Origin: Candidatus Helarchaeota archaeon
GTDB taxonomy: Archaea; Asgardarchaeota; Lokiarchaeia; Helarchaeales; JABXJV01
Assembly: GCA_013375355.1 (NCBI GenBank)
Contig: JABXJV010000054.1
Location: 1-41,553, forward strand
Length of the DNA: 41,553 nucleotides
Direction: 5' to 3'
Below the pieces are notes generated by a model that saw nothing but the letters and a program-made list of their open reading frames with translations, ran no database searches and was not told the origin of the DNA. Below, piece after piece: positions 25,882 to 34,994 of this stretch. Position numbers and translations under genes: made by a program. Position 1 is the stretch's first letter, and each line of letters opens with the position of its first letter.

Positions 25882-27432
25882 TTATACACAAGAAAAAATT
25901 ATGTTATTCACTTTCCCGCCATAATCCTCATAAGTAGTTATATCACTCTCGGTAGGATTTACATTATAATAAAGAGGATTTGTCTTTAAATAGTTTAAAA
26001 ATCTTTCAGGTTCAATTTCTCTAATAGATTGTGGATATTTTCTAAAACGCCATTTTTTCTGCAATGTTATTATTGAAATAAAATATGCCCAAATCTGTTC
26101 ATTACTTAAAATTAGTTCACCTTTTTCATTGATTAAAGAATAGGGGGGTGGAAATACCGCTCTATCAAAAAAATCCCAGTTTTTTGTAGTCATTTTAATT
26201 CCAAATTTTTCAGGATTGGAGAAAGGTTCTGTTCCAGGAGTAGGAATGAAAATAAAACATATTGCAGTTTGAATTAAATTAGATTTGTTTAAATAATTTA
26301 GACATTTTAGATTATGTGTCATAGTTTCAATGGATTCTCCTGGAAATCCAATCATCCAACTGGGGATTGAATCAAGATTATACTTCTTTACTTTTTTTAA
26401 TGCCGTATATTGAATATTCCATGAAGGTTTTCTCATATTTTTTAAAATTTTATCGGAAGCGTTTTCTACTCCTATAGTAATATAAGATTTTGGATGATCT
26501 GTTAGCATCTTTTTCAATAAATCTAATCTACTATCATTAACTAAGTTTGCTCTCATCAGAACCATCCCTAATGAATTATTAAACGTTAGTTCACAGATTT
26601 CTTTAACCAATTCTTTGAAATTTTTTATTAACGGTAAATTTGTATCTCCAAAATCAAAAAAGACATTATATTTTTCATTGAGTTTTCTAATTTCATCTAT
26701 GATAACATTAATAGATCTGAATCGTAATTTACGATTCCAAAAATGTGGATTTGCACAAAAAGTGCAATTATATGTACAACCCCTACTACAATGAATTGAA
26801 AAATATAAAGGTTTCTTTAATTCGCTTTTTGGAATTAGATTAATGTTAATAGCTGGTAAGTTTGCCAATTCCTCATCAGTTAATAAATTTCTTCTCGGAT
26901 TACTTTTCTTAGAATTTGTTGTACCTAGTATGTCGGTGTAATTTTTTCCTTTAATTATCTTATTAACTAGCTCTAATGTTGTAAATTCTCCTTCACCTCT
27001 GACTACGACATCAAGAGCTCCATTAAATTCTTTTATGGTTTGAATATCTAAAAAAGTAACGTGTGGTCCACCAGCAATGGTTATAATCTCTGGATTAATC
27101 TGTTTAAAAATTTGAAATGCTTTTTTCAAACCATTAATATATGGTGTATAGGCGTATCCCCCTACGATCTTTGGATCGTGTTTTTGGATTAACATTTTAA
27201 TTAAATCTGATAGATTTTTTTTAGATTCAAAGTGAATGAAATCGTAATAAGCAATTGCATAACCCTCATGTTCTAATAAAGATCCAATACTCATTATACC
27301 ATTAGGAATAGGTAAAAGTTTCATTTTATTTTGACTTGAAATTTTTTCAAAATATGTATAAACTAGGTCTAAAGAACGAATCATGGGTTTAACGGGAGGC
27401 AAAATAAAGAGAATATCTTTTTTCTCTGTCAT
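25882..27432 (-). CDS. B12-binding-domain radical SAM protein
   Basis: A 516-residue protein. The N-terminal part (about 1-165) has the cobalamin-binding-like Rossmann pattern (GIMSIGSLLEHEGYAIAYYDF, KIVGGYAYTPY, TIAGGPHVTF and GEGEFTTLELV). The radical SAM cluster is C219-x3-C223-x2-C226 in CTYNCTFC, preceded by C215. ITIGVENASDKILKNM and SWMIGFPGES are the usual downstream strands. The C-terminus (about 430-516) is unassigned. Members catalyse methylations, ring formation and other radical reactions, and the substrate is unknown. It converges on uL2. Confidence 0.88.
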   Translation of the reverse strand: MTEKKDILFILPPVKPMIRSLDLVYTYFEKISSQNKMKLLPIPNGIMSIGSLLEHEGYAIAYYDFIHFESKKNLSDLIKMLIQKHDPKIVGGYAYTPYINGLKKAFQIFKQINPEIITIAGGPHVTFLDIQTIKEFNGALDVVVRGEGEFTTLELVNKIIKGKNYTDILGTTNSKKSNPRRNLLTDEELANLPAININLIPKSELKKPLYFSIHCSRGCTYNCTFCANPHFWNRKLRFRSINVIIDEIRKLNEKYNVFFDFGDTNLPLIKNFKELVKEICELTFNNSLGMVLMRANLVNDSRLDLLKKMLTDHPKSYITIGVENASDKILKNMRKPSWNIQYTALKKVKKYNLDSIPSWMIGFPGESIETMTHNLKCLNYLNKSNLIQTAICFIFIPTPGTEPFSNPEKFGIKMTTKNWDFFDRAVFPPPYSLINEKGELILSNEQIWAYFISIITLQKKWRFRKYPQSIREIEPERFLNYLKTNPLYYNVNPTESDITTYEDYGGKVNNIIFSCV

Positions 27433-27717
27433 TAATCAAACTCCATCAATTTTTTTTTTAAAATTCTTTAAATAATCTAAGAAATAATATATAAACTACC
27501 AGTTTCGCCCTACAAAATATATTGTTAATGAAATGAATTATAATCTGAGAAATAAACAAAAAATTCTTGTTGAACCATAAGTAAAATAATTTCAAACGAT
27601 TAATACAATTTAGAAATATAACCGAAAAAGAATTAATAGTCAATATTCATAACAAATTGTAATTAATAACTGAAAAATTTTCAATGTATCATACAGACTG
27701 AAAAGTAGTGAATAAAA

Positions 27718-28080
27718 ATGTCATATGATGATTTAGTGAACAACATTATGACGCAAAATCCGTCAATTACGGCTATTGCGATAGAAAGTAACGGGTCAAT
27801 CATTTATCAAACATCTAATTGGGATCTTTCGGGAGACCTTTCATCAGTAATTGGTATATGGAGTTCAAGTCAAGGTGGTGGATCACTCAATATTCAAGGA
27901 ATTAAATATATTTGTTTAGAAGTAATCCCTGAACGTCTAATTGCAACAAATGTCAAAGGCCAAGGACATATCGTTGCATTTAAAGGAAATAGTGGGAATC
28001 GAATAATAACTTACGTTAGTCCTGACGGTGATACCAGAGGTGCTCTTGCAGTCCTAACTGAACTTGCTGCTTATTTCTAA
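27718..28080 (+). CDS. Asgard profilin
   Basis: A 120-residue protein with the profilin layout. The N-terminal helix MSYDDLVNNIM is followed by ITAIAIESNGSIIYQTSNWDL, then by the central strand SLNIQGIKYICLEVIPERLIATNVKGQGHIVAFKGNSGNRIITYV (given as the region 60-105), and a C-terminal amphipathic helix TRGALAVLTELAAYF. This parallels eukaryotic profilin, with a GGxKY-like strand, a glycine-rich turn and a final helix that packs with the first to bind polyproline. Profilins bind actin monomers, and Asgard profilins act on actin in vitro. A roadblock-fold protein is the alternative. The next gene encodes a proline-rich, gelsolin-like protein. Confidence 0.75.
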   Translation: MSYDDLVNNIMTQNPSITAIAIESNGSIIYQTSNWDLSGDLSSVIGIWSSSQGGGSLNIQGIKYICLEVIPERLIATNVKGQGHIVAFKGNSGNRIITYVSPDGDTRGALAVLTELAAYF

Positions 28081-28359
28081 TTATTATTTTGTTATATTTT
28101 TTTATTTTCAAATAATTAACTTAGTAAATCATTCTTTTTTTGACAGATATTAACAAAAAAATATCTTTATTTTTTAATTATTAGAAAATTATGCATATTA
28201 TAAATTGATAACAAAATTTATTTTAACATATTAATAAATTTAAAAAAACAGTCTTGGAAAAATATTAATTCTTATAAATTTTAAATTATATAATTTGAAA
28301 ATAATTATTTATATTTTAAAAACAAAAGATATCATTAGTAAGTTTTTAGGTTGGAAATT

Positions 28360-29310
28360 ATGAGCTCAGATAATAAATTCGTGATTATGTTAGAAATTAC
28401 AAGTGGAATGAGCGAAAGACTTCTTTTTAATATGGATAGTCTGAAAGATGATAACATTGTTGCAATGATGGATGAGATTAATAATGTAATTTGGTTATGG
28501 ATGGGAAAAAATACTGGATTGGTTCAAAGAAGGGGATCTATGCGCGCGGCAAGAAGTTTAAAGGCGTATGGCCATGAAATTGGAAATTATATTGTTGGCA
28601 GAAAATTAAGTGATGTACTAGATGTAAGAGGAGACTCTATTGAATCCGATCCGGAACAAAAAGGGAGATTTGAAAAAATATTAAGCATTTTAAATGCTGA
28701 ACATTCTTTAAAATTCGATGGTGTTCTTGCTGAATATGTTGGAGTAGGTTCAGGAAAATCCAATATTAAATATGGACTAACAACTGAACAAAGAAGCGAA
28801 TTAGTTAAGGCAGCTCTTGCTGCACCGACTGCAGGAGATGATACCCGAAAAATTGAACAAATTGTTGGAGATTTTCGTCCACCACCTCCACCAGAATCAA
28901 GTACTGCAAAGGTCATCCCTAAATATCAAAAGAATGCCTCTTCTGCACCAATACCAACACCCCCAAAACCAGCACAACCAACACCACCAACACCTGCGGC
29001 CCCAACAAAGACAGTAACAATCCAACAAAGAACAGATATTGATGAAAACATTCTAGGTGAAATTAAAGGATCAATTTTGATAAATGCGATTTTAAGTAAA
29101 ATTAATGAGGTTTTTGTGGGAGTAACGAAAAATTCTGATGGATCGAATACCTATAGTATAGAAGGTCCCAATGGGGAAACTTGTAAATTTAATTTAATAG
29201 GTTCCAATATAAATTTCCTTCCAGGATCTTGGGAAAAAATAGATCCTAACCTAAAACAAGACATTCAAAAATTGTTTCTAGAAAGGGTACAATTAATATT
29301 GAAAAAATAA
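28360..29310 (+). CDS. Gelsolin-like domain protein with proline-rich linker
   Basis: About 316 residues from the ATG at 28360; GGTTGG is five to ten bases before it, and a TTG at 28351 is the alternative. Residues 1-110 resemble a gelsolin/villin repeat: NIVAMMDEINNVIWLWMGKN is the display-then-WxGK strand pair, and the helix RGSMRAARSLKAYGHEIG follows. The middle has PPPPPE (about 173-178) and a PTPPKPAQPTPPTPAAP run (about 198-215), which are potential profilin ligands. The last 90 residues form a separate alpha/beta domain I do not recognise. It lies about 280 bases after the profilin gene on the same strand, suggesting a joint role in actin control. Confidence 0.6.
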   Translation: MSSDNKFVIMLEITSGMSERLLFNMDSLKDDNIVAMMDEINNVIWLWMGKNTGLVQRRGSMRAARSLKAYGHEIGNYIVGRKLSDVLDVRGDSIESDPEQKGRFEKILSILNAEHSLKFDGVLAEYVGVGSGKSNIKYGLTTEQRSELVKAALAAPTAGDDTRKIEQIVGDFRPPPPPESSTAKVIPKYQKNASSAPIPTPPKPAQPTPPTPAAPTKTVTIQQRTDIDENILGEIKGSILINAILSKINEVFVGVTKNSDGSNTYSIEGPNGETCKFNLIGSNINFLPGSWEKIDPNLKQDIQKLFLERVQLILKK

Positions 29311-29314
29311 TTAA

Positions 29315-31087
29315 TTATTTTTTATTTTGATTTTGAAACATTTGAATTAACTCATCAGTGGTAGTTGCATCTTCTGGATTTTTATCTTTTCTTATCTGTA
29401 TAAACCTTGGGAAACGAATAGATAGCCCAGCATTTTCTTTAAATTCTCCAAATGCTGCTGAATACGTTGGTGATAGAGTTATTTCGTCCCCTCTTACCTC
29501 AATTACAATATTAGGTGAAAAAAGTACATCCGGTTTTATTTCTTTTGGTAATTCAACTCGTGGATCTTGCTTTTTAATCCTTAAAGGGTCAAAAAGATCC
29601 ATTAATGTTTTCAAAACATCTTCAGTAAAACCAGATGCAATTTTACAAGTTGTTTTAAAAGAATCTGTATCTTTATCGTAAATGGCTCCAAATACGGCTC
29701 CATAAACTCCAGCCCATTTACCTCGTCCCATATTAGCACCAACAACCACTAAATCAATTGAATCCCCGAGATTTTCCTGATAAGAATGTTTATATTTAAT
29801 CCACAAAAATCCTCTGGCACCAGCTTTATAAATAGAATCTATTTGAATTGATTTTGCTATTACACCTTCACAGCCATCCTTAATTGAATTATCTAAAAAA
29901 TCGTAAAACGGTTTTGGAGACTCTACAATTAAGTTTTTAGCAGTGGATAAACCGTTATTTTTAATCAAATTTTCTAATTCTTTTCTTCTTTTAACATAAG
30001 ATTCATTCAAATAACTTTTTCTACCTAAAAATAATAAGTCAAATACGAATAGTTTAACCCTAAATTGTTCTTTGACTTTATCAATGTCATATTTTCTACG
30101 TCGATGCATCAATTCTTGAAATGGTTTAAACTTATTTTTAGTTATATCATAGGCAACGCATTCGCCCTCTAGAATTAATTGATTTACATTAATACCTTTG
30201 ATATATTCTCGGACATCAGGAAATTGTTCAGTTAAACTTTCAAGATTTCTGGAAAATAATACGATTTTATCTTCATTTTTGTGGGCTTGAATTCGAATTC
30301 CATCATATTTATATTCCAGAGCACATTTTCCCCCCAATTTTTCTAGAATTTCTTCAGGTGTCGCCAATCTCTGTGCCAACATCATCCTAATAGGATTTCC
30401 AATTTGAATCTTAATATTTTTAATTGCTTTAATTCCATTTACCGCCAATTCTTTTGCTATATACCCTAAATCACAACGAAGATTGTAAGCATTTTCTATT
30501 ATTTCTTTGTTTGTTTTGTCATCTGTAAAAGCAATAGCTAAGGCTTCAATCATAGTCATTTCGGCAATTCCAACTCTAAGTTTTCCCTCAATTGTTCTAA
30601 TTATCCATTTAGCTTCCTTAGGAGAAGCATTACCAAGTAACGAAGCAAGAGATTTCATTTTTCGTTCTTGAGATCCTGACCCTGAAAAGGTTCTCATTTT
30701 TTCAAAAGTAGAATATACTTGAGATACTGTCAAAGGTTTTGGTTTAATAAGTGTCATTTGTTTTTTCCCTTTTAAAGTTCCAACAAAGGATCCTAAATCA
30801 GTTGTTCTATTTTCAGATGAGAGTCCCCTTACCTTTTTTAAATGACTCTCAATTTTTTTTACAGGAATCCCAAAAGATGCAGATATTGTTTTTATTGCCA
30901 ATTTTTCGGCCATACCAATTTCTGGCTTTCCTATCCAACTAGGTTCTCCTAATGTTAAATAAAAAATTTTATCAATGAGATCGGTTGGAGTTTTTTTTAT
31001 TAATTCAACTAGATGGTCTATCATCTCCAACCTTTTAGTTGTATTATCTAATTTTTCGTATGTAGACACTAAATCCAGATATTTCAT
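29315..31087 (-). CDS. lig: ATP-dependent DNA ligase, archaeal type
   Basis: A 590-residue ligase I-like enzyme that seals nicks in replication and repair. An N-terminal DNA-binding domain (about 1-230) is followed by the adenylation domain with nucleophile K260 in EYKYDGIRIQ, motif III (LFVFDLLFL), motif IV (DGCEGVIAK) and motif V (WIKYK), then an OB-fold domain from about 430. The length is normal for archaeal ligases. It converges on the gelsolin-like gene. The next upstream gene, larC, is on the same strand 12 bases away, hence probably one transcript with it. Confidence 0.96.
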   Translation of the reverse strand: MKYLDLVSTYEKLDNTTKRLEMIDHLVELIKKTPTDLIDKIFYLTLGEPSWIGKPEIGMAEKLAIKTISASFGIPVKKIESHLKKVRGLSSENRTTDLGSFVGTLKGKKQMTLIKPKPLTVSQVYSTFEKMRTFSGSGSQERKMKSLASLLGNASPKEAKWIIRTIEGKLRVGIAEMTMIEALAIAFTDDKTNKEIIENAYNLRCDLGYIAKELAVNGIKAIKNIKIQIGNPIRMMLAQRLATPEEILEKLGGKCALEYKYDGIRIQAHKNEDKIVLFSRNLESLTEQFPDVREYIKGINVNQLILEGECVAYDITKNKFKPFQELMHRRRKYDIDKVKEQFRVKLFVFDLLFLGRKSYLNESYVKRRKELENLIKNNGLSTAKNLIVESPKPFYDFLDNSIKDGCEGVIAKSIQIDSIYKAGARGFLWIKYKHSYQENLGDSIDLVVVGANMGRGKWAGVYGAVFGAIYDKDTDSFKTTCKIASGFTEDVLKTLMDLFDPLRIKKQDPRVELPKEIKPDVLFSPNIVIEVRGDEITLSPTYSAAFGEFKENAGLSIRFPRFIQIRKDKNPEDATTTDELIQMFQNQNKK

Positions 31088-31099
31088 AAAAACACGAAA

Positions 31100-32359
31100 T
31101 TATTTATTTTCAAAGAAAAGACTTCGAATTTTTTTTGTTGCAATTTTTTCAATGATTCTAGCAGAATTGTTAGTGTTTTTTGCTATATTTATTAGGTCAT
31201 CAAATTCAGGTTTTATTTGAATAATTTCTCCCTTAAGATTTTTTACTATTTTTATGTTTATTTTCCACTTTTTATTATCTAAATCAATTTCAATTTCTTT
31301 CATTTCTCGATTAAGAACAAATCTTTTACAAGGATAAACACGAACTCCTAAAGTTCCTGTTTCTTTCATCAACATTTTTATTAACTCTTCCTCGTTTATT
31401 GAATCAGTAATTACTTTTAAAATATGTCCTGGGCGATTTTTTTTAGTTATAGTTGGAATTATACATACATCCTTAGCATGACCTTCATCAATTAATTTTT
31501 TAATGGTATGACCAAGAATCTCACCCGAAACATCATCCAGATTTGTTTCTAATATAACTATTTCATCAGTATTTGAAAATATTTCTTTTTGATAACCAGT
31601 TATTATCCTCATTATATTTGGAATATTGGGGAAAGTTTTTGTGCCAGCACCATAACCGATAGATTTTATCTTCATGTTTGGTAAGCGTGAAATTGATTTT
31701 ATTTTTAAACTTGCCATAATGGCAGCCCCAGTAGGTGTAGTCAATTCTTCAGTAATATCACCACCTGTGATTTCAATATTATTTGAAGAAAGAATTTCTA
31801 ATGTAGCAGGTGCGGGAGCTGATATTAGACCATGAGAAAATTTAATCTTTCCACTACCAATTGCAACAGGCAATACAAACCAAGTTACATTATTAAATAA
31901 ATTTAAACTTTCCAATGCTATCGCAGATCCAATGGAATCAACTAATGTATCAGCTGAGCCTGTTTCATGCAAGTGCACTTTCTCTATAGTAGTATTATGA
32001 ATTTTAGCTTCTGTATTTATTAAAATTTGAACTACTGATAATGCATATTCTTTAGCCATATCTGATAATTTTAAATCATTTAAACAAGCTTCAGTAATTT
32101 TAATTAATTCATTTCCTGTGCGGTGCTTTGATTTTTCTGAAAATTTTATTTGAATTCTTTTTGCATTAAATTGATATATTGAATTGTTAATTAAAGATAG
32201 AGAAATTTCTGAAACTCCTTCTAAATAGTTTGATATTATAGAAATTTTACTCTGGATTTTTTCAATATTTACTCCAAGATCAATTAAAGCGCCTAGAAAT
32301 TTATCCCCTGATATTCCCGTAGTTTGACAATCAATAATAGCGGTATTTGGTTTATTCAC
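31100..32359 (-). CDS. larC: LarC, nickel-pincer cofactor nickel chelatase
   Basis: About 419 residues. LarC inserts nickel into the pyridinium-bisthiocarboxylate mononucleotide to complete the NPN cofactor of lactate racemase-type enzymes. The N-terminus has DCQTTGISGDKFLGALIDLG. The metal/cofactor motif EKVHLHETGSADTLVDSIGSA and EELTTPTGAAIMA are typical. The C-terminal half contains ETNLDDVSGE and GTLGVRVYPCKRF, and the protein is a single frame without the programmed frameshift some bacteria use. The GTG at 32359 is preferred because GGGA lies nine bases upstream; TTG codons at 32362 and 32368 are alternatives. larB is 44 bases upstream. Confidence 0.92.
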   Translation of the reverse strand: MNKPNTAIIDCQTTGISGDKFLGALIDLGVNIEKIQSKISIISNYLEGVSEISLSLINNSIYQFNAKRIQIKFSEKSKHRTGNELIKITEACLNDLKLSDMAKEYALSVVQILINTEAKIHNTTIEKVHLHETGSADTLVDSIGSAIALESLNLFNNVTWFVLPVAIGSGKIKFSHGLISAPAPATLEILSSNNIEITGGDITEELTTPTGAAIMASLKIKSISRLPNMKIKSIGYGAGTKTFPNIPNIMRIITGYQKEIFSNTDEIVILETNLDDVSGEILGHTIKKLIDEGHAKDVCIIPTITKKNRPGHILKVITDSINEEELIKMLMKETGTLGVRVYPCKRFVLNREMKEIEIDLDNKKWKINIKIVKNLKGEIIQIKPEFDDLINIAKNTNNSARIIEKIATKKIRSLFFENK

Positions 32360-32403
32360 CAATTTCAATCCCTTTAATAAGATTAATTTAATTAAAACTT
32401 CAA

Positions 32404-33216
32404 TTATTTATCTTTTAATCTATTTCTAAATGAAGCTACACGATTAGCAATTTTTGCTGCCATAACCCCTGCTCCGAATCCATTATCTATATTAACTACC
32501 GCAAGCGGAGAGCAAGAACTTAGCATCGAATTCAATGCACTAAACCCTTTCTCACTAACGCCGTAACCTATAGAAGTGGGAACTCCTATTACCGGAACGT
32601 CTAAAAGGGAGGAAACAACACCTGCTAATAAACCTTCAAAACCTGCACAAACTACTACAACATCTACTTCTGCATCAATTAATTTCCTTAAAGGTGGAAA
32701 AATTCTATGTAAACCAGCAATACCTACATCATATGAAGTAAAAGTTGAACATCCCATAGAGTTACATATAATTTTTACTTCTTCAGCAATGGGAATATCC
32801 GATGTACCAGCAGTAATTATCCCAATTTTACCTCCTTTATCTTCAATTTTATATCCCTTTTTCTTTACTACTATTAATTTCGCTAAATCATGCACTTCAA
32901 TCTCTAAATCTTGTGGTAAAATATTTTGGATCTCAACAGCATGTTTATCTGAAATTTTTGTCATTATGGAGATATTTTTGGTCTGGGCAATTTTTATTGC
33001 AATTTGTGCAGCTTGATTAGGATTCTTGCTTGCGCTATAAACTATTTCAGGGATTCCAGTTCTAAGTTCCCTTTCCATATCTATATTAACAAATTCTTCC
33101 AAACTTATGATTCTATTTGCTTTTAATAATCTTTCAGCCTCGTCAATCGAGATTTTCCCATTTTTAAAATCTTCTAAAATTTCTCTCGAAGTCTTCATAA
33201 ATCTTATTTTCTCCAT
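32404..33216 (-). CDS. larB: LarB, nickel-pincer cofactor synthase (carboxylase/hydrolase)
   Basis: A 270-residue protein. LarB carboxylates nicotinic acid adenine dinucleotide and hydrolyses its phosphoanhydride as the first step of NPN cofactor synthesis. The N-terminal helical part (about 1-110) precedes a PurE-like AIR-carboxylase fold: GKIGIITAGTSDIPIAEE, then YDVGIAGLHRI, VVCAGFEGLLAGVVSSLL, VPVIGVPTSIGYG and NIDNGFGAGVMAAKIA. The ATG at 33216 is used; a second ATG at 33198 with GGAGAAA upstream is an alternative. It is followed by larC, but larA and larE are not in the window. Confidence 0.94.
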   Translation of the reverse strand: MEKIRFMKTSREILEDFKNGKISIDEAERLLKANRIISLEEFVNIDMERELRTGIPEIVYSASKNPNQAAQIAIKIAQTKNISIMTKISDKHAVEIQNILPQDLEIEVHDLAKLIVVKKKGYKIEDKGGKIGIITAGTSDIPIAEEVKIICNSMGCSTFTSYDVGIAGLHRIFPPLRKLIDAEVDVVVVCAGFEGLLAGVVSSLLDVPVIGVPTSIGYGVSEKGFSALNSMLSSCSPLAVVNIDNGFGAGVMAAKIANRVASFRNRLKDK

Positions 33217-33317
33217 TTTTTAGTTTTTAATGTTATAAAATAAAATTCAAATAAATTTCTTATTTTTTGTTTAAAATTAAGTGCAGCTTTTCTATCGAAT
33301 TATTAATTATTTAAATT

Positions 33318-33776
33318 TTAGTGATTATGTTTATGTTTAAAAACTCTCTTTTTCTCCTCTGATAGTAGTGGCATAAAAATCTTTTTAATCGATTTTATTT
33401 CTGGTCGTTTTTCTAATTCTTCACTTAAATTATCTATTGATTTACCTTGACCTCGAACAGCCATGACCAACATACAATTCTCTCCGTCTAAATGTATATG
33501 TAAAGTTGCATCAATTACATCATAATATTGATGTTGAATCTCGGTTAATTCATCCATTATTCCGGGTTTTTCTTCATGATTTAAAATACAAGTGATTGAA
33601 CCAGCTTTCAAATTTCCTCCTTCTGCCAATTCTACACTTTTATCTTCTATATATTCCCTCATAATTTTTCTAATTGTGTCTGATCTTGACATGTCCTTTT
33701 TCTTAATTATTTCATCAAACTCATTTAACAATATTTCCGGTAAAGAAACTGTAAACCGTTGATATTTTTTTTTCAA
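33318..33776 (-). CDS. nikR: Nickel-responsive regulator NikR
   Basis: A ribbon-helix-helix DNA-binding domain (RFTVSLPEILLNEFDEII, then SRSDTIRKIMREYI) is joined to an ACT-type nickel domain. Nickel ligands have the exact NikR spacing: His, +11 His, +2 His, +6 Cys, in HQYYDVIDATLHIHLDGENC. The tail KHKHNH may bind further metal. Start: GGGAGG lies eight bases before TTG 33776, giving 152 residues; a TTG at 33800 would put that site inside the gene. NikR represses nickel uptake genes when nickel is ample; its place next to larB and larC suggests it controls this nickel-cofactor locus. Confidence 0.93.
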   Translation of the reverse strand: MKKKYQRFTVSLPEILLNEFDEIIKKKDMSRSDTIRKIMREYIEDKSVELAEGGNLKAGSITCILNHEEKPGIMDELTEIQHQYYDVIDATLHIHLDGENCMLVMAVRGQGKSIDNLSEELEKRPEIKSIKKIFMPLLSEEKKRVFKHKHNH

Positions 33777-33815
33777 ATCATTTTCCTCCCAAATTTTCAA
33801 TTTTCTTAAACAAAA

Positions 33816-34538
33816 TTATTTTAGGCACAATACAGCTACAGGTGTGGATGCTTTTCTCCATTGTGCCATCTTTGAATTCGGGTCATAAGACATAGAAATT
33901 TCTTTTCTTCCATGATTTCCTACTATTATTATAAGAGAATTTGGTGCTGCTTGTTTATACATGCTCAACATCCACTTATCTGTCCTATGGATTAATCTTT
34001 TAATTAAATTCTCAGGAGGGCCACGTTTATGGATCGGGTTTTGATATAAATTTTCAAAATCTAGAAAATGAATCCATTGAAAATCAAATCTGTTCAAATA
34101 TTTGGAAGCAGATACCCACGTATTTGTATCCATCTTAGTGGGAATAACTTTTGATGTTCCTGCATAAGTTATAAGATCTTCTTGTCTACCAATCATTAAA
34201 GTTGATTTGGAATTTTGATTTAAATGTGACATAAGATTAAAATCTTTATTTTGAAGATCCCCATGAAAAATTTGTTGCAAAACCTCATTGGCAAGGGGTT
34301 GCTCGGTTTCTAATAATATTAAAGCTTTAGATTGACTTATGACAAACTCGGGTTTGTGAACTACAATCTCAAATAATCCAAAGTTATCTAACATTATCAA
34401 AATAACTCGTTCTATTGGAGGAGTCTTCATTTGAATGGGTTCAGGCAAATTATTGGGAATTGTGATTCCAAACAAGTGTAAAATAGTCGAAGTCAGTGAA
34501 GCCATTGGTGCATTAATCGATGGTAAATCATCACTCAA
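33816..34538 (-). CDS. Alkaline-phosphatase-superfamily-like protein
   Basis: A 240-residue protein resembling a reduced phosphatase/phosphopentomutase-type metalloenzyme fold. VILIMLDNFGLFE (about 46-58) is the first metal-site strand, MDTNTWVSA the middle and SLIIIVGNHGRKE the last metal strand with histidine. Where the nucleophilic Ser or Thr is expected near NAPMASL the match is weak, and the protein is short for the family, so activity is uncertain. A TTG at 34538 is the start with AAAGGG about 11 bases upstream. It lies 39 bases upstream of nikR and reads in the same direction, so it may belong to that transcript. Confidence 0.6.
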   Translation of the reverse strand: MSDDLPSINAPMASLTSTILHLFGITIPNNLPEPIQMKTPPIERVILIMLDNFGLFEIVVHKPEFVISQSKALILLETEQPLANEVLQQIFHGDLQNKDFNLMSHLNQNSKSTLMIGRQEDLITYAGTSKVIPTKMDTNTWVSASKYLNRFDFQWIHFLDFENLYQNPIHKRGPPENLIKRLIHRTDKWMLSMYKQAAPNSLIIIVGNHGRKEISMSYDPNSKMAQWRKASTPVAVLCLK

Positions 34539-34702
34539 GATTAAATCAAACCCTTTTAATCTTTCTTTATTAACTATATCTTGAGTTTATTTTTTCCTTA
34601 TTTATTTTTTTAAAAATTCATTTTTTGCATAATAAGAAAAAAAAGGATATTTAAAGAAAATAATCAAAAATAAATAGGATAATTAGAACATAATGAAAAG
34701 TA

Positions 34703-34828
34703 TGGAGCCTCAGCCGGGGAACGATCCCGGGACCTTTGCCTTTCTGCCAGATATTATTACCAGGGCAACGCTTTACCGTCGAAATATTCAGATCGGCATG
34801 AATTTTCTACCAACTGAGCTACTGAGGC
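34703..34828 (-). tRNA. tRNA-Thr(GGU), two introns (D-loop and anticodon loop)
   Basis: Acceptor GCCTCAG (34822-34828) pairs with CTGAGGC (34707-34713); T73 and an encoded CCA follow. The D-loop intron at 34776-34808 (33 nt) has a full BHB: central helix GTTG/CGAC, bulges GTA and GGT, and an inner helix GAAA..ATTC/GAAT..TTTC. Splicing gives GCTCAGTTGGTTAAAGC. The anticodon stem TTGCC/GGCAA holds loop C-T-GGT-A-A with a 16-nt intron at 34742-34757 (position 37/38). The T-loop reads ATCGTTC, with A54 and T58 in place of the usual T54 and A58. It is the last gene of the minus-strand RNA cluster. Confidence 0.85.
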
Positions 34829-34837
34829 TAAATTTAA

Positions 34838-34994
34838 TGGTGCGGGGGATGGGAGTTTCACCGAAATATAAAATATTTCGGATTCGAACCCATGAACTCC
34901 TACGAGACAGGATCTTAAGTCCTGCGCCGTTCGGCACGTTTGTATGACCCCATACAAATTGTCTCTTTTGTTTTACCAACTTGGCTACCCCCGC
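34838..34994 (-). tRNA. tRNA-Leu(UAA), two introns (D-loop and T-loop)
   Basis: Acceptor GCGGGGG/CCCCCGC, A73 and an encoded CCA. The anticodon stem CAGGA/TCCTG encloses CTTAAGA (anticodon TAA) without an intron. A long variable arm TCTC-GTAG-GAG fits tRNA-Leu. The D-loop intron at 34929-34973 (45 nt) has central helix TTGG/CCGA, an inner hairpin TTTGTATG/CATACAAA and restores D-stem GCC/GGC. The T-loop intron at 34855-34882 (28 nt) fits a textbook BHB: outer helix ATGGG/CCCAT (the T-stem), bulges AAT and ACT, central helix TTCG/TGAA, and inner helix CCGAAATA/TATTTCGG. Splicing restores TTCGAAT. Confidence 0.92.

Noticed and set aside
32576..33016. A 146-codon plus-strand frame inside larB
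   Set aside because: Antisense shadow; the larB frame has all family motifs.
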